Shown: positions 1 through 5,943, counted from the first letter of the stretch. The stretch is DNA of 11,015 nt from Hyphomicrobiales bacterium (GCA_017304505.1 JAFKKQ010000293.1:1-11015), one strand, 5' to 3'. The notes: a model not told the origin generated them from the letters alone. Translations and numbers: made by a program.

Positions 1-395
1 GGCCGGGCAAACCACTGATGTTCGGCCGGCTGGGCGACCTGCCTGTGCTCACGCTGCCGGGCAATCCGGTGTCGGCGCTCGTCTGCTCGCTGTTGTTCCT
101 GCGGCCGGCGCTGCGCACCCTGCTGGGTCTTGCGCCCGCCGTGCCGGCCTTCGAGAAAGCGGTGCTCGGCGCCGCCATGCCGGAAAACGACCGGCGCGAG
201 GATTACGTCCGCGCCCGGCTTGAGCACGCAGGCGGCCGCATGCCAACGGCCCACCCCTTCCCCACGCAAGACAGCGCCATGCTGATGACACTGGCAAAAG
301 CCGATGCCCTGATCCGCCGTGCGGCATTCGCCCCGTCGGCGCGGGCCGGCGAAGGCGTCGAGATCATCCGTCTCGACAGCACGATGGGCTTCTGA
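1..395 (+). CDS. moeA: Molybdopterin molybdenumtransferase MoeA, C-terminal part (5' end outside window)
   Basis: The reading frame is open from base 3, so only the last 130 or so residues are present, ending at a TGA at 393-395. MoeA inserts molybdenum into adenylylated molybdopterin in the cytoplasm, the last step of molybdenum cofactor synthesis. The visible stretch starts with PGKPLMFGRL and continues with LTLPGNPVSALV, the conserved substrate-binding segment of the MoeA/gephyrin E-domain. After it comes the small C-terminal beta-barrel (domain IV), with the ENDRREDYVRARL and HPFPTQDSAML strands. There is no sign of a frameshift. The family assignment is secure from the PGNPVSA motif. Which MoeA paralogue this is cannot be told from the tail alone. 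It converges on the aldehyde dehydrogenase gene across a 51-bp gap. Confidence 0.93.
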   Translation, partial: PGKPLMFGRLGDLPVLTLPGNPVSALVCSLLFLRPALRTLLGLAPAVPAFEKAVLGAAMPENDRREDYVRARLEHAGGRMPTAHPFPTQDSAMLMTLAKADALIRRAAFAPSARAGEGVEIIRLDSTMGF

Positions 396-430
396 AGCGG
401 CCCCGGCCGGATCGCCGGACGGGGCCGTTC
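395..430. terminator. Hairpin between convergent moeA and aldehyde dehydrogenase genes
   Basis: An inverted repeat spans 398-427. An outer 8-bp stem (CGGCCCCG with CGGGGCCG), one mismatch and an inner CCGG/CCGG stem close an ATCG loop. Flanking GAA and TTC can extend the stem around one bulged base. It sits in the 51-bp gap between two convergent genes and begins three bases after the moeA stop. There is no U-tract on either side, so a shared bidirectional terminator is an inference from position and stem strength. Confidence 0.55.
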
Positions 431-446
431 GCCGCGTCGAAGCCGC

Positions 447-1880
447 TTATGCCGTCTGATAACCGAGCACGGCCTTGACCTCGAGATACTCCTCGAAGCC
501 GAACACGCCGTGCTCGCGCCCATTGCCCGACTGCTTGTAGCCGCCGAACGGAACGCTGCTGATCGACGGCGCGCCATTCAGATAGATGCGGCCAGCGCGG
601 ATCTTGTTGGCAACCTTCCGGGCGTGGTCGATGTCGGCCGCCTGAACATAACCGGCAAGGCCATAGCTGGTGTTGTTGGCGATCTCGACAGCCTCGTCCT
701 CGGTCTCGTAGGTGATCATCGACAGCACCGGGCCGAAAATCTCCTCCTTCGCGATGGTCATGTCGGGCGTCACGTCGGCGAACACCGTCGGCCGCACGAA
801 ATAACCGCGGTTGAAACCGGTGGGACGGCCGGTGCCGCCGCACACCAGGGTCGCGCCTTCCTTGATGCCCTTTTCGATCAGCCCCTGGACCTTGTCGAAT
901 TGCGCCTTGCTGACCAGCGGCCCCATCTGCGACGCCGGGTCGAGTGGATCGCCGAGCTTGACCTGCTCCGCCGTCTTCTTGGCCAGCGCCACGGCCGCGT
1001 CGCGCTGCGAACTGTGGACCAGCATGCGCGTCGGCGCCTGGCAGGATTGCCCGGCGTTGGTGTAGCAGCGCAGCAGTCCCGCCGGCACGAAAGTCTCAAG
1101 ATCGGCGCCCTTCAGGATGATGTTCGGCGACTTGCCGCCCAACTCCTGGGTGACGCGCTTGACCGTCGCGGCCGCGGCCTTGGCGACCAGGATTCCGGCG
1201 CGGGTCGAGCCGGTGAACGATACCATGTCGATACCGGGATGGGCCGAGATCGCCTCGCCGACGGTCGGGCCATCGCCGTTAACGAGATTGAACACGCCCT
1301 TCGGTACGCCAGCGTCGTGCAGGATCTCCGCAAGCAGGATCGTGCTGAGCGGCGCGACCTCGCTCGGCTTCAGCACCACCGTGCAGCCCGCGGCCAGCGC
1401 CGGCGCCAGCTTCGAGGTGACCTGGTTCAGCGGCCAGTTCCACGGCGTGATCAGGCCGCAGACGCCGATCGGTTCGCGGCGGATCAGCGTGCCGCCCATG
1501 AAGTTCTCGAATTTGTACGACTTGAGGACCGAAACCATTTCCTTAAAATGGGCGAGCGCATTCACGGTCTGCACTTCGTTGGAGAACGTGATCGGCGAGC
1601 CCATTTCCGCCGTCATCGCGCGCGCCAGTTCATCGCTTCGCGCTTCATAGAGCTTGATGATCTTCTCCAGCAGCGCCAGCCGTTCTTCGCGGCTGGTCTG
1701 CGAGTAAGCCGGGAAAGCCCGGCGGGCCGCCGCCACCGCGCGGTCGACATCCGCAGCTGAGCCGAGACTGATCTGGCCCGCGACCTCTTCCGTCGCAGGG
1801 TTGATCACATCGAAAAGCTTGGGAACCGCCGGGGCGACCCACTCGCCGTCAATATAGAATTTCGTATCGTTCTTGCTCAT
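447..1880 (-). CDS. NAD(P)-dependent aldehyde dehydrogenase
   Basis: This 477-residue protein has the usual full length for the ALDH superfamily, whose members oxidise an aldehyde to the acid using NAD(P)+ in the cytoplasm. All key elements are present. The PWNWP motif carries oxyanion Asn148, and Lys171 lies in the VLKPSE cofactor motif. FTGSTRAG (222-229) forms the nucleotide-binding turn. The general base is Glu246 in QELGGKSPN, the nucleophile is Cys280 in NAGQSCQAPTRM, and Glu380 lies in EEIFGPV. The C-terminal PFGGYKQSGNGRE segment is also typical. The ATG at 1880 follows a GGAG ribosome-binding site with 7-nt spacing. The sequence resembles broad-specificity ALDHs of the group often annotated as betaine- or 3-succinoylsemialdehyde-pyridine-type, but the substrate cannot be assigned. 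An MFS transporter gene lies upstream in the same orientation and may bring in a precursor (inference). Confidence 0.95.
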   Translation of the reverse strand: MSKNDTKFYIDGEWVAPAVPKLFDVINPATEEVAGQISLGSAADVDRAVAAARRAFPAYSQTSREERLALLEKIIKLYEARSDELARAMTAEMGSPITFSNEVQTVNALAHFKEMVSVLKSYKFENFMGGTLIRREPIGVCGLITPWNWPLNQVTSKLAPALAAGCTVVLKPSEVAPLSTILLAEILHDAGVPKGVFNLVNGDGPTVGEAISAHPGIDMVSFTGSTRAGILVAKAAAATVKRVTQELGGKSPNIILKGADLETFVPAGLLRCYTNAGQSCQAPTRMLVHSSQRDAAVALAKKTAEQVKLGDPLDPASQMGPLVSKAQFDKVQGLIEKGIKEGATLVCGGTGRPTGFNRGYFVRPTVFADVTPDMTIAKEEIFGPVLSMITYETEDEAVEIANNTSYGLAGYVQAADIDHARKVANKIRAGRIYLNGAPSISSVPFGGYKQSGNGREHGVFGFEEYLEVKAVLGYQTA

Positions 1881-2163
1881 CGCTGGCTCCCACAGTTCGT
1901 TCTTGCAGATTCCACCCTTCCGGGTGTCGGCGTGTCAGATCGATTGGCCCGTCGGAAGATCGGTTCATCGGTCGGTCGGTATCGAGCCGCCGGACTTCGC
2001 GTCAACTCGGCGTCACCCTGGCGGGTGCAGCCATCACCAACATAAGACTTGACCACGGCGATGGAAAGGCTCGGGCGTTCCCTGGCGGTCGGCCTATTTC
2101 GAGAATGCCGGTCAATGCACGCCTTGGTTTCACCGGATCCGTCCGTATGAGTGTGTCGCATCG

Positions 2164-2189
2164 ATACGATATATACAACAAGATATAAC
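2164..2189. promoter_or_regulatory. AT-rich island with TATAT...ATATA dyad
   Basis: A short AT-rich stretch stands out in otherwise GC-rich sequence. It contains TATAT and ATATA arms separated by ACAACAAG. On the minus strand a TTGCAC-N18-TATATA arrangement could serve as a distant promoter for the aldehyde dehydrogenase gene, roughly 290 bp upstream of its start. It could equally be a regulator-binding site. Only the composition and the dyad are seen directly. Confidence 0.25.
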
Positions 2190-2210
2190 GATGGTGCAAC
2201 GCAAGCCGCC

Positions 2211-2245
2211 GTCCGGCGCCGGCATGCCTGCCCTGCACACCGGAC
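2211..2245 (-). terminator. Inverted repeat just after the MFS transporter gene
   Basis: GTCCGG (2211-2216) and CCGGAC (2240-2245) form a 6-bp stem. The region between them contains a GGCATGCC palindrome and can fold further. It begins 18 nt past the transporter stop codon on the minus strand. It has no U-tract, so function as a terminator is only a positional inference. Confidence 0.3.
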
Positions 2246-2262
2246 CGTCCTTTAGAATCGTC

Positions 2263-3498
2263 TCAAGGGCGCTTAATCAGCGAAGCCGGCGTGACGAAGA
2301 TCATCAGGTTGGCGAGGATGATCGTGCCGGCCAGGAAATAAAACGCCGCCATGATCCCATAGTGATCGGCGATGATGCCGGCGGTCACCGGCCCCAGCGC
2401 CTGGCCGATCGCCTGCATGCCAAACAGCAGGCCGATGGCGCTGCCGCCCATGTTCGCCGGGGTCGCATCCAGCAGCCAAGCCTGCAACACCGCCCGCACG
2501 GCAAACAGGAAAAAGCCAAGCAAGGCAATCAGTACGACAAACCAAATCGTACCGCCGGCAAAAGCCATGAACAGGATGACGACGGCGGTCATCGACATGC
2601 TCGACATGATGATCTGCCGCCGGCCGATCTTATCGGAGAGGTGGCCCGCAATCGGCGCGGCGATGAAGCCCGAGGCTTGCAACGCGAACAAGCAGGCACC
2701 GATCAAAAAGGCCGAATAGCCCATATCCCGCGCGAGATAGACCGGCAGGAACGTGAGCAGCGCGCTCTGCGTCATGGCGCGGAATGTGGAGCTGACCGAT
2801 AGCGTGACGAGCGCAGGATTCCGCATCAACGCCACGAGCGAGCGGAAACGCTCCCCCCCGCTCATGGCCGCGGGCTTGGCTTCGGCCCCCCCCGCGCGCG
2901 CATCGGCGCTATAGATGCGGCCGATATAGAACAGAATCATCACCGACATGATGATGCCGGGGATGACGTTGATCAGGACGACGCCGCGCCACGAGTAGGT
3001 GGCCAGCAGCGCGCCGATGACCAACGGCGCGATGGCATCCCCGACGTTTCCGCCCATGCTGTGAAACGCCATCACCAGTCCCTTGCGGTCGGGGAAGCGG
3101 TTCGCCAGCCACGGAATCGCCGTCGGATGCCACAGGTTGTTGCCGATGCCCACCAGCGTGGCGCAGAGCAGCATCATCCAATAGACGTGGGAGAACCCCA
3201 TCACGAGATAGGGGAAGCCGACCCAGAACAGCGACAGGGCCATCAGCAGGCCCTTGCGGCCGACCGCGTCGACGAAGATGCCTCCCGGGATGTTGGAAAT
3301 CGCACCCGCCGCGAACTGGCAGGCGAGGATCGAGCCGATCTGGCCGTAACTCAGGCCCAGCTCCGCACCGATAAGCGGCAGCAGAAGATAAAACGTGGCC
3401 GGGTACCAATGCGTCAGCGCGTGCCCGATGCTGACGACCCAGACCTCCTGAAACGAACGCTGTCGAACTGCGTCGGCGCCGATCGTCACTTCAGTCAT
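2263..3498 (-). CDS. MFS transporter, 12 transmembrane segments (Fsr-like)
   Basis: This 411-residue integral inner-membrane protein has about twelve hydrophobic segments in two halves, joined by a hydrophilic loop at about 195-225. The MFS signature A appears between TM2 and TM3 as GGIFVDAVGRKG (72-83). It repeats in the second half as GHLSDKIGRR (285-294), so both halves are intact. The N-terminal GHALTHWYPATFYLLLP and NNLWHPTAIPW segments resemble the fosmidomycin-resistance (Fsr)-like branch, but the substrate is unknown. The ATG at 3498 has only a weak GGGA-type ribosome-binding site. The gene lies 382 bp upstream of the aldehyde dehydrogenase gene on the same strand, which suggests but does not prove a shared catabolic or efflux role. 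Two poly-G tracts (coding strand) fall in the central loop. Confidence 0.88.
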   Translation of the reverse strand: MTEVTIGADAVRQRSFQEVWVVSIGHALTHWYPATFYLLLPLIGAELGLSYGQIGSILACQFAAGAISNIPGGIFVDAVGRKGLLMALSLFWVGFPYLVMGFSHVYWMMLLCATLVGIGNNLWHPTAIPWLANRFPDRKGLVMAFHSMGGNVGDAIAPLVIGALLATYSWRGVVLINVIPGIIMSVMILFYIGRIYSADARAGGAEAKPAAMSGGERFRSLVALMRNPALVTLSVSSTFRAMTQSALLTFLPVYLARDMGYSAFLIGACLFALQASGFIAAPIAGHLSDKIGRRQIIMSSMSMTAVVILFMAFAGGTIWFVVLIALLGFFLFAVRAVLQAWLLDATPANMGGSAIGLLFGMQAIGQALGPVTAGIIADHYGIMAAFYFLAGTIILANLMIFVTPASLIKRP

Positions 3499-3593
3499 TT
3501 TCTATCCCAGCAGCCGCCCGTCCGCCCTTGTGGTCTTCTCGGCAATCGGAGGGTCGAGCGCGCATCATCCCCATTTCCAGGGCTGCTGTGTAG

Positions 3594-3611
3594 CCTCCCC
3601 TTTGGGGAAGG
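3594..3611. repeat. Small GC-rich palindrome (CCTCCCC-TTT-GGGGAAGG)
   Basis: An imperfect hairpin: CCTCCCC pairs with GGGGAAGG around a TTT loop with one bulged A. Short 'cctcccc...ggggagg' palindromes are commonly dispersed in Bradyrhizobium-type genomes, so this may be one copy of an intergenic repeat. Only one copy lies in this window, so the repeat status is inferred. Confidence 0.3.
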
Positions 3612-3670
3612 GGCAACATATCCTCCTGCGGCACGGCTATGTGAAAATGGCGAGCCACCCTGCGGCGCAA

Positions 3671-3702
3671 TAAAAAGCGCCCCACGACCGATGCGGGGCG
3701 CA
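3671..3702 (-). terminator. Rho-independent terminator of the DUF4142-cupredoxin operon
   Basis: Read on the minus strand, a perfect 7-bp stem GCGCCCC/GGGGCGC (3701-3695 and 3683-3677) is extended by a G-U and a C-G pair. It is followed directly by TTTTTA (3676-3671). It lies about 107 nt past the cupredoxin stop codon with no gene between. It is the clearest intrinsic terminator in the window. Confidence 0.8.
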
Positions 3703-3808
3703 CAACAGAGCCTTTTGACGAGGCGGCCGCCAAGGACCGGGCGAGGGCTACATAGAAAATGCCCGGTTCCCCGGCGGCACGCCCGCCCCCTCTGGCGGCG
3801 CAGCCCGG

Positions 3809-4147
3809 CTACTTCGGAGCGATAACGATCCGCCCCTTCATGTTGGGGTGGTACCGGCAGTAATAGTCGACCGTTCCGGCTTTTTTCAGGACGAGGCTGA
3901 CCGTCTTCTTGGCCGCGATCGTCACGTCCCAATCGCCGTTTCGCGCGGTTGCCGTGTGAGCGAGGATGCCGCTGTTGACCCATTCAATGGTATCACCGAC
4001 CGTCGCATTGGTTTCGGCCGGCGAATACACCAGCTTGTCCATGACGATTCGAATCGTCTCCGCATGCGCCGGGACGGCGCTCATTGCCGACGCAAACACA
4101 ACGGCAAACGCGAGACAACACCGCCTCGGCGACATGGGACGTTTCAT
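3809..4147 (-). CDS. Periplasmic amicyanin-like cupredoxin (type-1 copper protein)
   Basis: This 112-residue exported protein has a signal peptide at about 1-29 (positively charged start, hydrophobic core, cleavage after AHA). A single plastocyanin-like beta-sandwich follows. All four type-1 copper ligands are visible: His64 in LAHTAT, then Cys97, His100 and Met103 in YYCRYHPNM. The C-x2-H-x2-M spacing is the short ligand loop typical of amicyanin rather than that of azurin. Such proteins shuttle single electrons in the periplasm. No methylamine dehydrogenase gene is nearby, so the partner is unknown. The ATG at 4147 has an AGGAG ribosome-binding site. It starts 10 bp after the DUF4142 stop, so the two genes are surely cotranscribed. 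Copper or oxidative-stress protection is a reasonable but unproven role. Confidence 0.9.
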   Translation of the reverse strand: MKRPMSPRRCCLAFAVVFASAMSAVPAHAETIRIVMDKLVYSPAETNATVGDTIEWVNSGILAHTATARNGDWDVTIAAKKTVSLVLKKAGTVDYYCRYHPNMKGRIVIAPK

Positions 4148-4157
4148 CGGCCTCTCC

Positions 4158-4682
4158 TCACTTCAGGCCCGCAGCAACGTGCTCGGCGTGTTGTTCATGG
4201 CCCTCGAACAGCTTGAGGCCGGTCTCCAACAGGCTCTTGAGCTCGCCGTTGGTCGCCGATGGAATCAACAGCGTCTCCAGCGCGCCATTGACGGCCTTGT
4301 GGAAGGCAACCTCATTGGCGACGTAGGCGCGGTCGAAGGCTTTGCCGGAAAGCTTGGCAAGCTGCGCCCGCTTGTCCGCAGCCTGTTTCGTCAGCGTGCG
4401 GCTGGTATCGTTGTCCTCGGGCGTGACGTGAAGCTTCTTGACCAAAGCCAGCGCCTGCTTGTTCACCGCGTCGTGGTCGCGCACCATGCCCGCGGCGAAC
4501 TCGCGAACGGTCTTGTTCTTGGATTTGGCGAGAGCCTGCTTGGCCGCCGCGATGTCGATCACGCCAGCCGTATAGGCGATGTGAGCGATCTGGGGATCGG
4601 TGGGCTTCGCCGCATTCTGCGCAAGAGCGCCGCTTCCCAACAAACAAATCGCGGCGATCACCGCACTCAATCGAACGAACAT
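4158..4682 (-). CDS. Exported DUF4142 protein (ferritin-like helical bundle)
   Basis: This 174-residue protein has a signal peptide at about 1-21 (cleavage after GALA). A mostly helical domain of the DUF4142 family follows. Recognisable family features are the 'DPQIAHIAYTAGVIDI' opening, the MVRDHDAVN motif (Asp69, His70), 'NEVAFHKAV' (His128) and 'GHEQHAEHV' near the C terminus (His162, His165, His168). The histidine/acid pattern is compatible with metal binding, but no function is established from sequence. A longer open frame reaches 4745. The ATG at 4682 is preferred because AGGAGA (4694-4689) lies 6 nt upstream and the signal peptide starts right there. The extra 21 codons would only translate the tandem repeat of the leader. 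It is first gene of an operon with the cupredoxin. Confidence 0.87.
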   Translation of the reverse strand: MFVRLSAVIAAICLLGSGALAQNAAKPTDPQIAHIAYTAGVIDIAAAKQALAKSKNKTVREFAAGMVRDHDAVNKQALALVKKLHVTPEDNDTSRTLTKQAADKRAQLAKLSGKAFDRAYVANEVAFHKAVNGALETLLIPSATNGELKSLLETGLKLFEGHEQHAEHVAAGLK

Positions 4683-4703
4683 TGTCAGTCTCCTGTCACT
4701 CCG

Positions 4704-4716
4704 TGCCGAAACGGCA
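4704..4716 (-). promoter_or_regulatory. Leader hairpin ahead of the DUF4142 ribosome-binding site
   Basis: TGCCG and CGGCA form a perfect 5-bp stem around a three-base loop, between the tandem repeats and the ribosome-binding site (4694-4689). It could affect message stability or translation. Only the dyad is seen. Confidence 0.3.
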
Positions 4717-4720
4717 TCGG

Positions 4721-4748
4721 ACGTTGCCCACGTGACGTTGCCCACGTG
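4721..4748. repeat. Exact tandem duplication of a 14-bp unit (ACGTTGCCCACGTG x2)
   Basis: Two identical, directly abutting 14-bp copies (4721-4734 and 4735-4748), each ending in the palindrome CACGTG. They begin right where a transcript from the candidate ECF promoter (4760-4788) would start, and so lie in the operon leader. They could be paired operator sites or a replication-slippage duplication. Confidence 0.85.
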
Positions 4749-4759
4749 TAGACAGTTGC

Positions 4760-4788
4760 TTGGATGGATCGTTGGCGGAAAGGTTCCC
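4760..4788 (-). promoter_or_regulatory. Candidate ECF-sigma promoter of the DUF4142-cupredoxin operon
   Basis: Minus strand: GGGAACCTTT (4788-4779), 13 bp, then ATCCAA (4765-4760). GGAAC-type -35 boxes are characteristic of ECF sigma factors. The same two boxes at the same spacing precede the neighbouring ECF sigma gene, which supports recognition by that sigma. The predicted leader is about 70 nt. No experiment backs this. Confidence 0.65.
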
Positions 4789-4871
4789 GGACTTTGCCGG
4801 CATCACGCGACAGTGAACGCCGGCCATCGGCGCCACCGCATCAACGGCTGAATGTCACGGACAAAGCAGCA

Positions 4872-4891
4872 CGGCCGGCTTGCGCCGGCCG
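4872..4891 (-). terminator. Perfect hairpin after the ECF sigma gene
   Basis: CGGCCGGC (4872-4879) and GCCGGCCG (4884-4891) form a perfect 8-bp stem with a 4-nt loop, 36 nt past the sigma-factor stop codon. The minus-strand sequence after the stem has only scattered T (TGCTGCTTTG), so it would be a weak or Rho-assisted terminator. It separates the sigma gene from the downstream operon's own promoter. Confidence 0.5.
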
Positions 4892-4927
4892 CGCGAACGT
4901 TATTGCAGGCGGCGCTGACGCCGTCTG

Positions 4928-5596
4928 TCAAAACAACGCAGTGTCTGGCTTTCGGAAAAATTCAGCCGGAGAAGCCGCATCCATCAGCACCGGGCCGATC
5001 TGGCTGTTGAGTCGATCGCGCACGAGTTGCCGTGCGCGGTGCAATCGGGTTTTCACCGTCTCCTGCCGCAGGTTGAGAAGCTCCGCCGTTTCCTCGACGC
5101 TCATACCTTCGATGACGCGCGCGACGAACACCAGGCGATAAGCCTCCGGCAGGTTGTCGGTTGCCTGCTCGACAAGTTGCAGAATCTGCCGCTGTGCCAT
5201 TGTTCGTTCCGGGTCGTCGTTTGACGTCGATAGGGGGAATGGGATGATCTCGGCTTCAGCCCGCGTTCCTTCAAGAACGGCAAGGTCCACAACGACACGC
5301 CGGCGCCGCAGCCGTCCGAGAGCCTCGTTCATCGTGATCCGCGACAGCCACGTCGCCAGGCTGGACTCGCCCCGGTAGCTTGCGAGGTGATTGAAGGCGC
5401 AGACATACGCTTCCTGCACGGCATCCTCCGCCTCGGTGCTGTTGCGCAGAATGCTTCGCGCGATGCGATAGAGCCGCTGGTTGTTCCGCTGCATGATGGT
5501 GCGAAACGCGCTGTCGTCGCGGGCCAGCGCCCGGCGCACCAACTCCGCATCGTCCGAAACGGCAGGAACGGGCCGCGCCGCAAGAGCCTTATTCAT
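4928..5596 (-). CDS. RNA polymerase ECF-type sigma factor
   Basis: This 222-residue cytoplasmic protein has only sigma regions 2 and 4, as in ECF (group 4) sigma factors. Region 2 spans about 29-99, with 'DDSAFRTIMQRNNQRLYRIARSI', the core-binding/-10 recognition 'EAEDAVQEAYVCAF' and 'SLATWLSRITMNEALGRLRRRR'. A linker (100-140) leads to region 4 (about 140-193), 'LPEAYRLVFVARVIEGMSVEETAELL', with the DNA-binding helix 'RQETVKTRLHRARQLVRDRL'. A tail of about 25 residues follows. The ATG at 5596 has a strong AAAGGAG ribosome-binding site 6 nt away. No anti-sigma gene is adjacent: downstream is the DUF4142-cupredoxin pair, and upstream a divergent IalB-family gene. The promoter ahead of it matches the one ahead of the DUF4142 operon, which suggests autoregulation. 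Confidence 0.93.
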   Translation of the reverse strand: MNKALAARPVPAVSDDAELVRRALARDDSAFRTIMQRNNQRLYRIARSILRNSTEAEDAVQEAYVCAFNHLASYRGESSLATWLSRITMNEALGRLRRRRVVVDLAVLEGTRAEAEIIPFPLSTSNDDPERTMAQRQILQLVEQATDNLPEAYRLVFVARVIEGMSVEETAELLNLRQETVKTRLHRARQLVRDRLNSQIGPVLMDAASPAEFFRKPDTALF

Positions 5597-5617
5597 GGAT
5601 TGCTCCTTTGTTGCCGG

Positions 5618-5646
5618 TTAGATGCGCTTGCGCACCAAAGGTTCCC
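5618..5646 (-). promoter_or_regulatory. Candidate autoregulatory ECF promoter of the sigma gene
   Basis: Minus strand: GGGAACCTTT (5646-5637), 13 bp, then ATCTAA (5623-5618). Written as GAACCT-N16-TCTAA it resembles the classic sigmaE-type promoter layout. It would give a very short leader of about 15 nt that still contains the AAAGGAG site. The second copy of these boxes, at 4760-4788, is the main support. Confidence 0.65.
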
Positions 5647-5943
5647 GGCACGTCCGCAGCGGCAAGCCCCGTCGTCAGCGCGGTCTTGTAACACCTTGTT
5701 TTAGAGCGCGATTTCAACACTTTGTGCGCGGAACAAGAATCCCACGGAACCAGCCCCGGACTTCGGACGGGGGTCTGCTCATCCCGGCCCCGGCGGGATT
5801 TTCACAACCCTTCGAACAGCGTGCCTCCCGCCGAACAGCCGTGCATTTCTCGGCCAAGCGCATCGGCTTGATCGGTTGTGCGCTATACGCAATTCTCGAT
5901 TCTGTTGCCGGTCGCCGGCACAATGAGAATGGGCTGGATCATA
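5647..5943. other. Divergent intergenic region between sigma and IalB-family genes
   Basis: Together with the sigma promoter this makes a 347-bp gene-free stretch (5597-5943). No credible gene is seen. On the plus strand it contains two hairpins. One is a CCCCG/CGGGG stem capped by C-TTCG-G (5754-5772). The other is ATCCCG/CGGGAT followed by a short T run (5781-5802). No strong promoter for the IalB-family gene can be pinpointed; TATACG near 5883 is a possible -10 without a good partner. Confidence 0.4.
5781..5803 (+). terminator. Intrinsic-terminator-like hairpin upstream of the IalB-family gene
   Basis: ATCCCG (5781-5786) and CGGGAT (5794-5799) form a 6-bp stem around GCCCCGG, with a four-T run at 5799-5802. 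It lies about 140 bp upstream of the gene, where no plus-strand gene ends. It might therefore attenuate a leader transcript or end a small RNA, or be fortuitous. Confidence 0.35.

Larger units (their letters stand above)
1881..2262. other. 382-bp noncoding gap ahead of the aldehyde dehydrogenase gene
   Basis: No convincing gene is seen. The short open frames on both strands have no recognisable domain and no good start context. The gap holds the putative aldehyde dehydrogenase promoter. On the minus strand there is a weak sigma70-like pair, TTGACG (2000-2005), 16 bp, then GATACC (1978-1983). Further upstream is an unusually AT-rich island around 2160-2190. The end nearest the MFS gene contains an inverted repeat, listed separately. 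The promoter reading is tentative. Confidence 0.4.
3499..3808. other. 310-bp noncoding gap between cupredoxin and MFS genes
   Basis: No credible gene is seen. Small open frames here have no family features and overlap hairpins. The gap holds the cupredoxin terminator (3671-3702), a second GC-rich hairpin (3594-3611) and, between these and 3498, whatever promoter drives the MFS gene. No clear promoter hexamers can be named for it. Confidence 0.5.

Noticed and set aside
510..1760. Long plus-strand open frame opposite the aldehyde dehydrogenase gene
   Set aside because: It is the antisense shadow of a clear ALDH gene in GC-rich DNA. The translation is Arg/Asp/His-rich with no recognisable domain.
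1877..2238. Small minus-strand open frames upstream of the aldehyde dehydrogenase gene
   Set aside because: No domain, signal peptide or good ribosome-binding site. Composition looks like translated intergenic DNA.
2251..2267. ICE-like sequence (TTTAGAA-TCG-TCTCAAG) near the end of the MFS gene
   Set aside because: The left half is perfect but the right half matches only 3 of 7, and it overlaps the 3' end of a gene about 370 bp from the nearest downstream start, so it is probably chance.
3491..3733. Small minus-strand open frame between cupredoxin and MFS genes
   Set aside because: It runs through two hairpins including the cupredoxin terminator and has no family features.
4683..4745. N-terminal extension of the DUF4142 protein
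   Set aside because: It would translate the tandem repeat and leader hairpin and bury the signal peptide; the ATG at 4682 has a well-placed AGGAGA.
5733..5758. GGAAC boxes upstream of the IalB-family gene as a third copy of the ECF promoter
   Set aside because: GGAAC occurs twice on the plus strand here, but neither is followed by an ATCYAA or TCTAA box at the spacing seen in the other two promoters.
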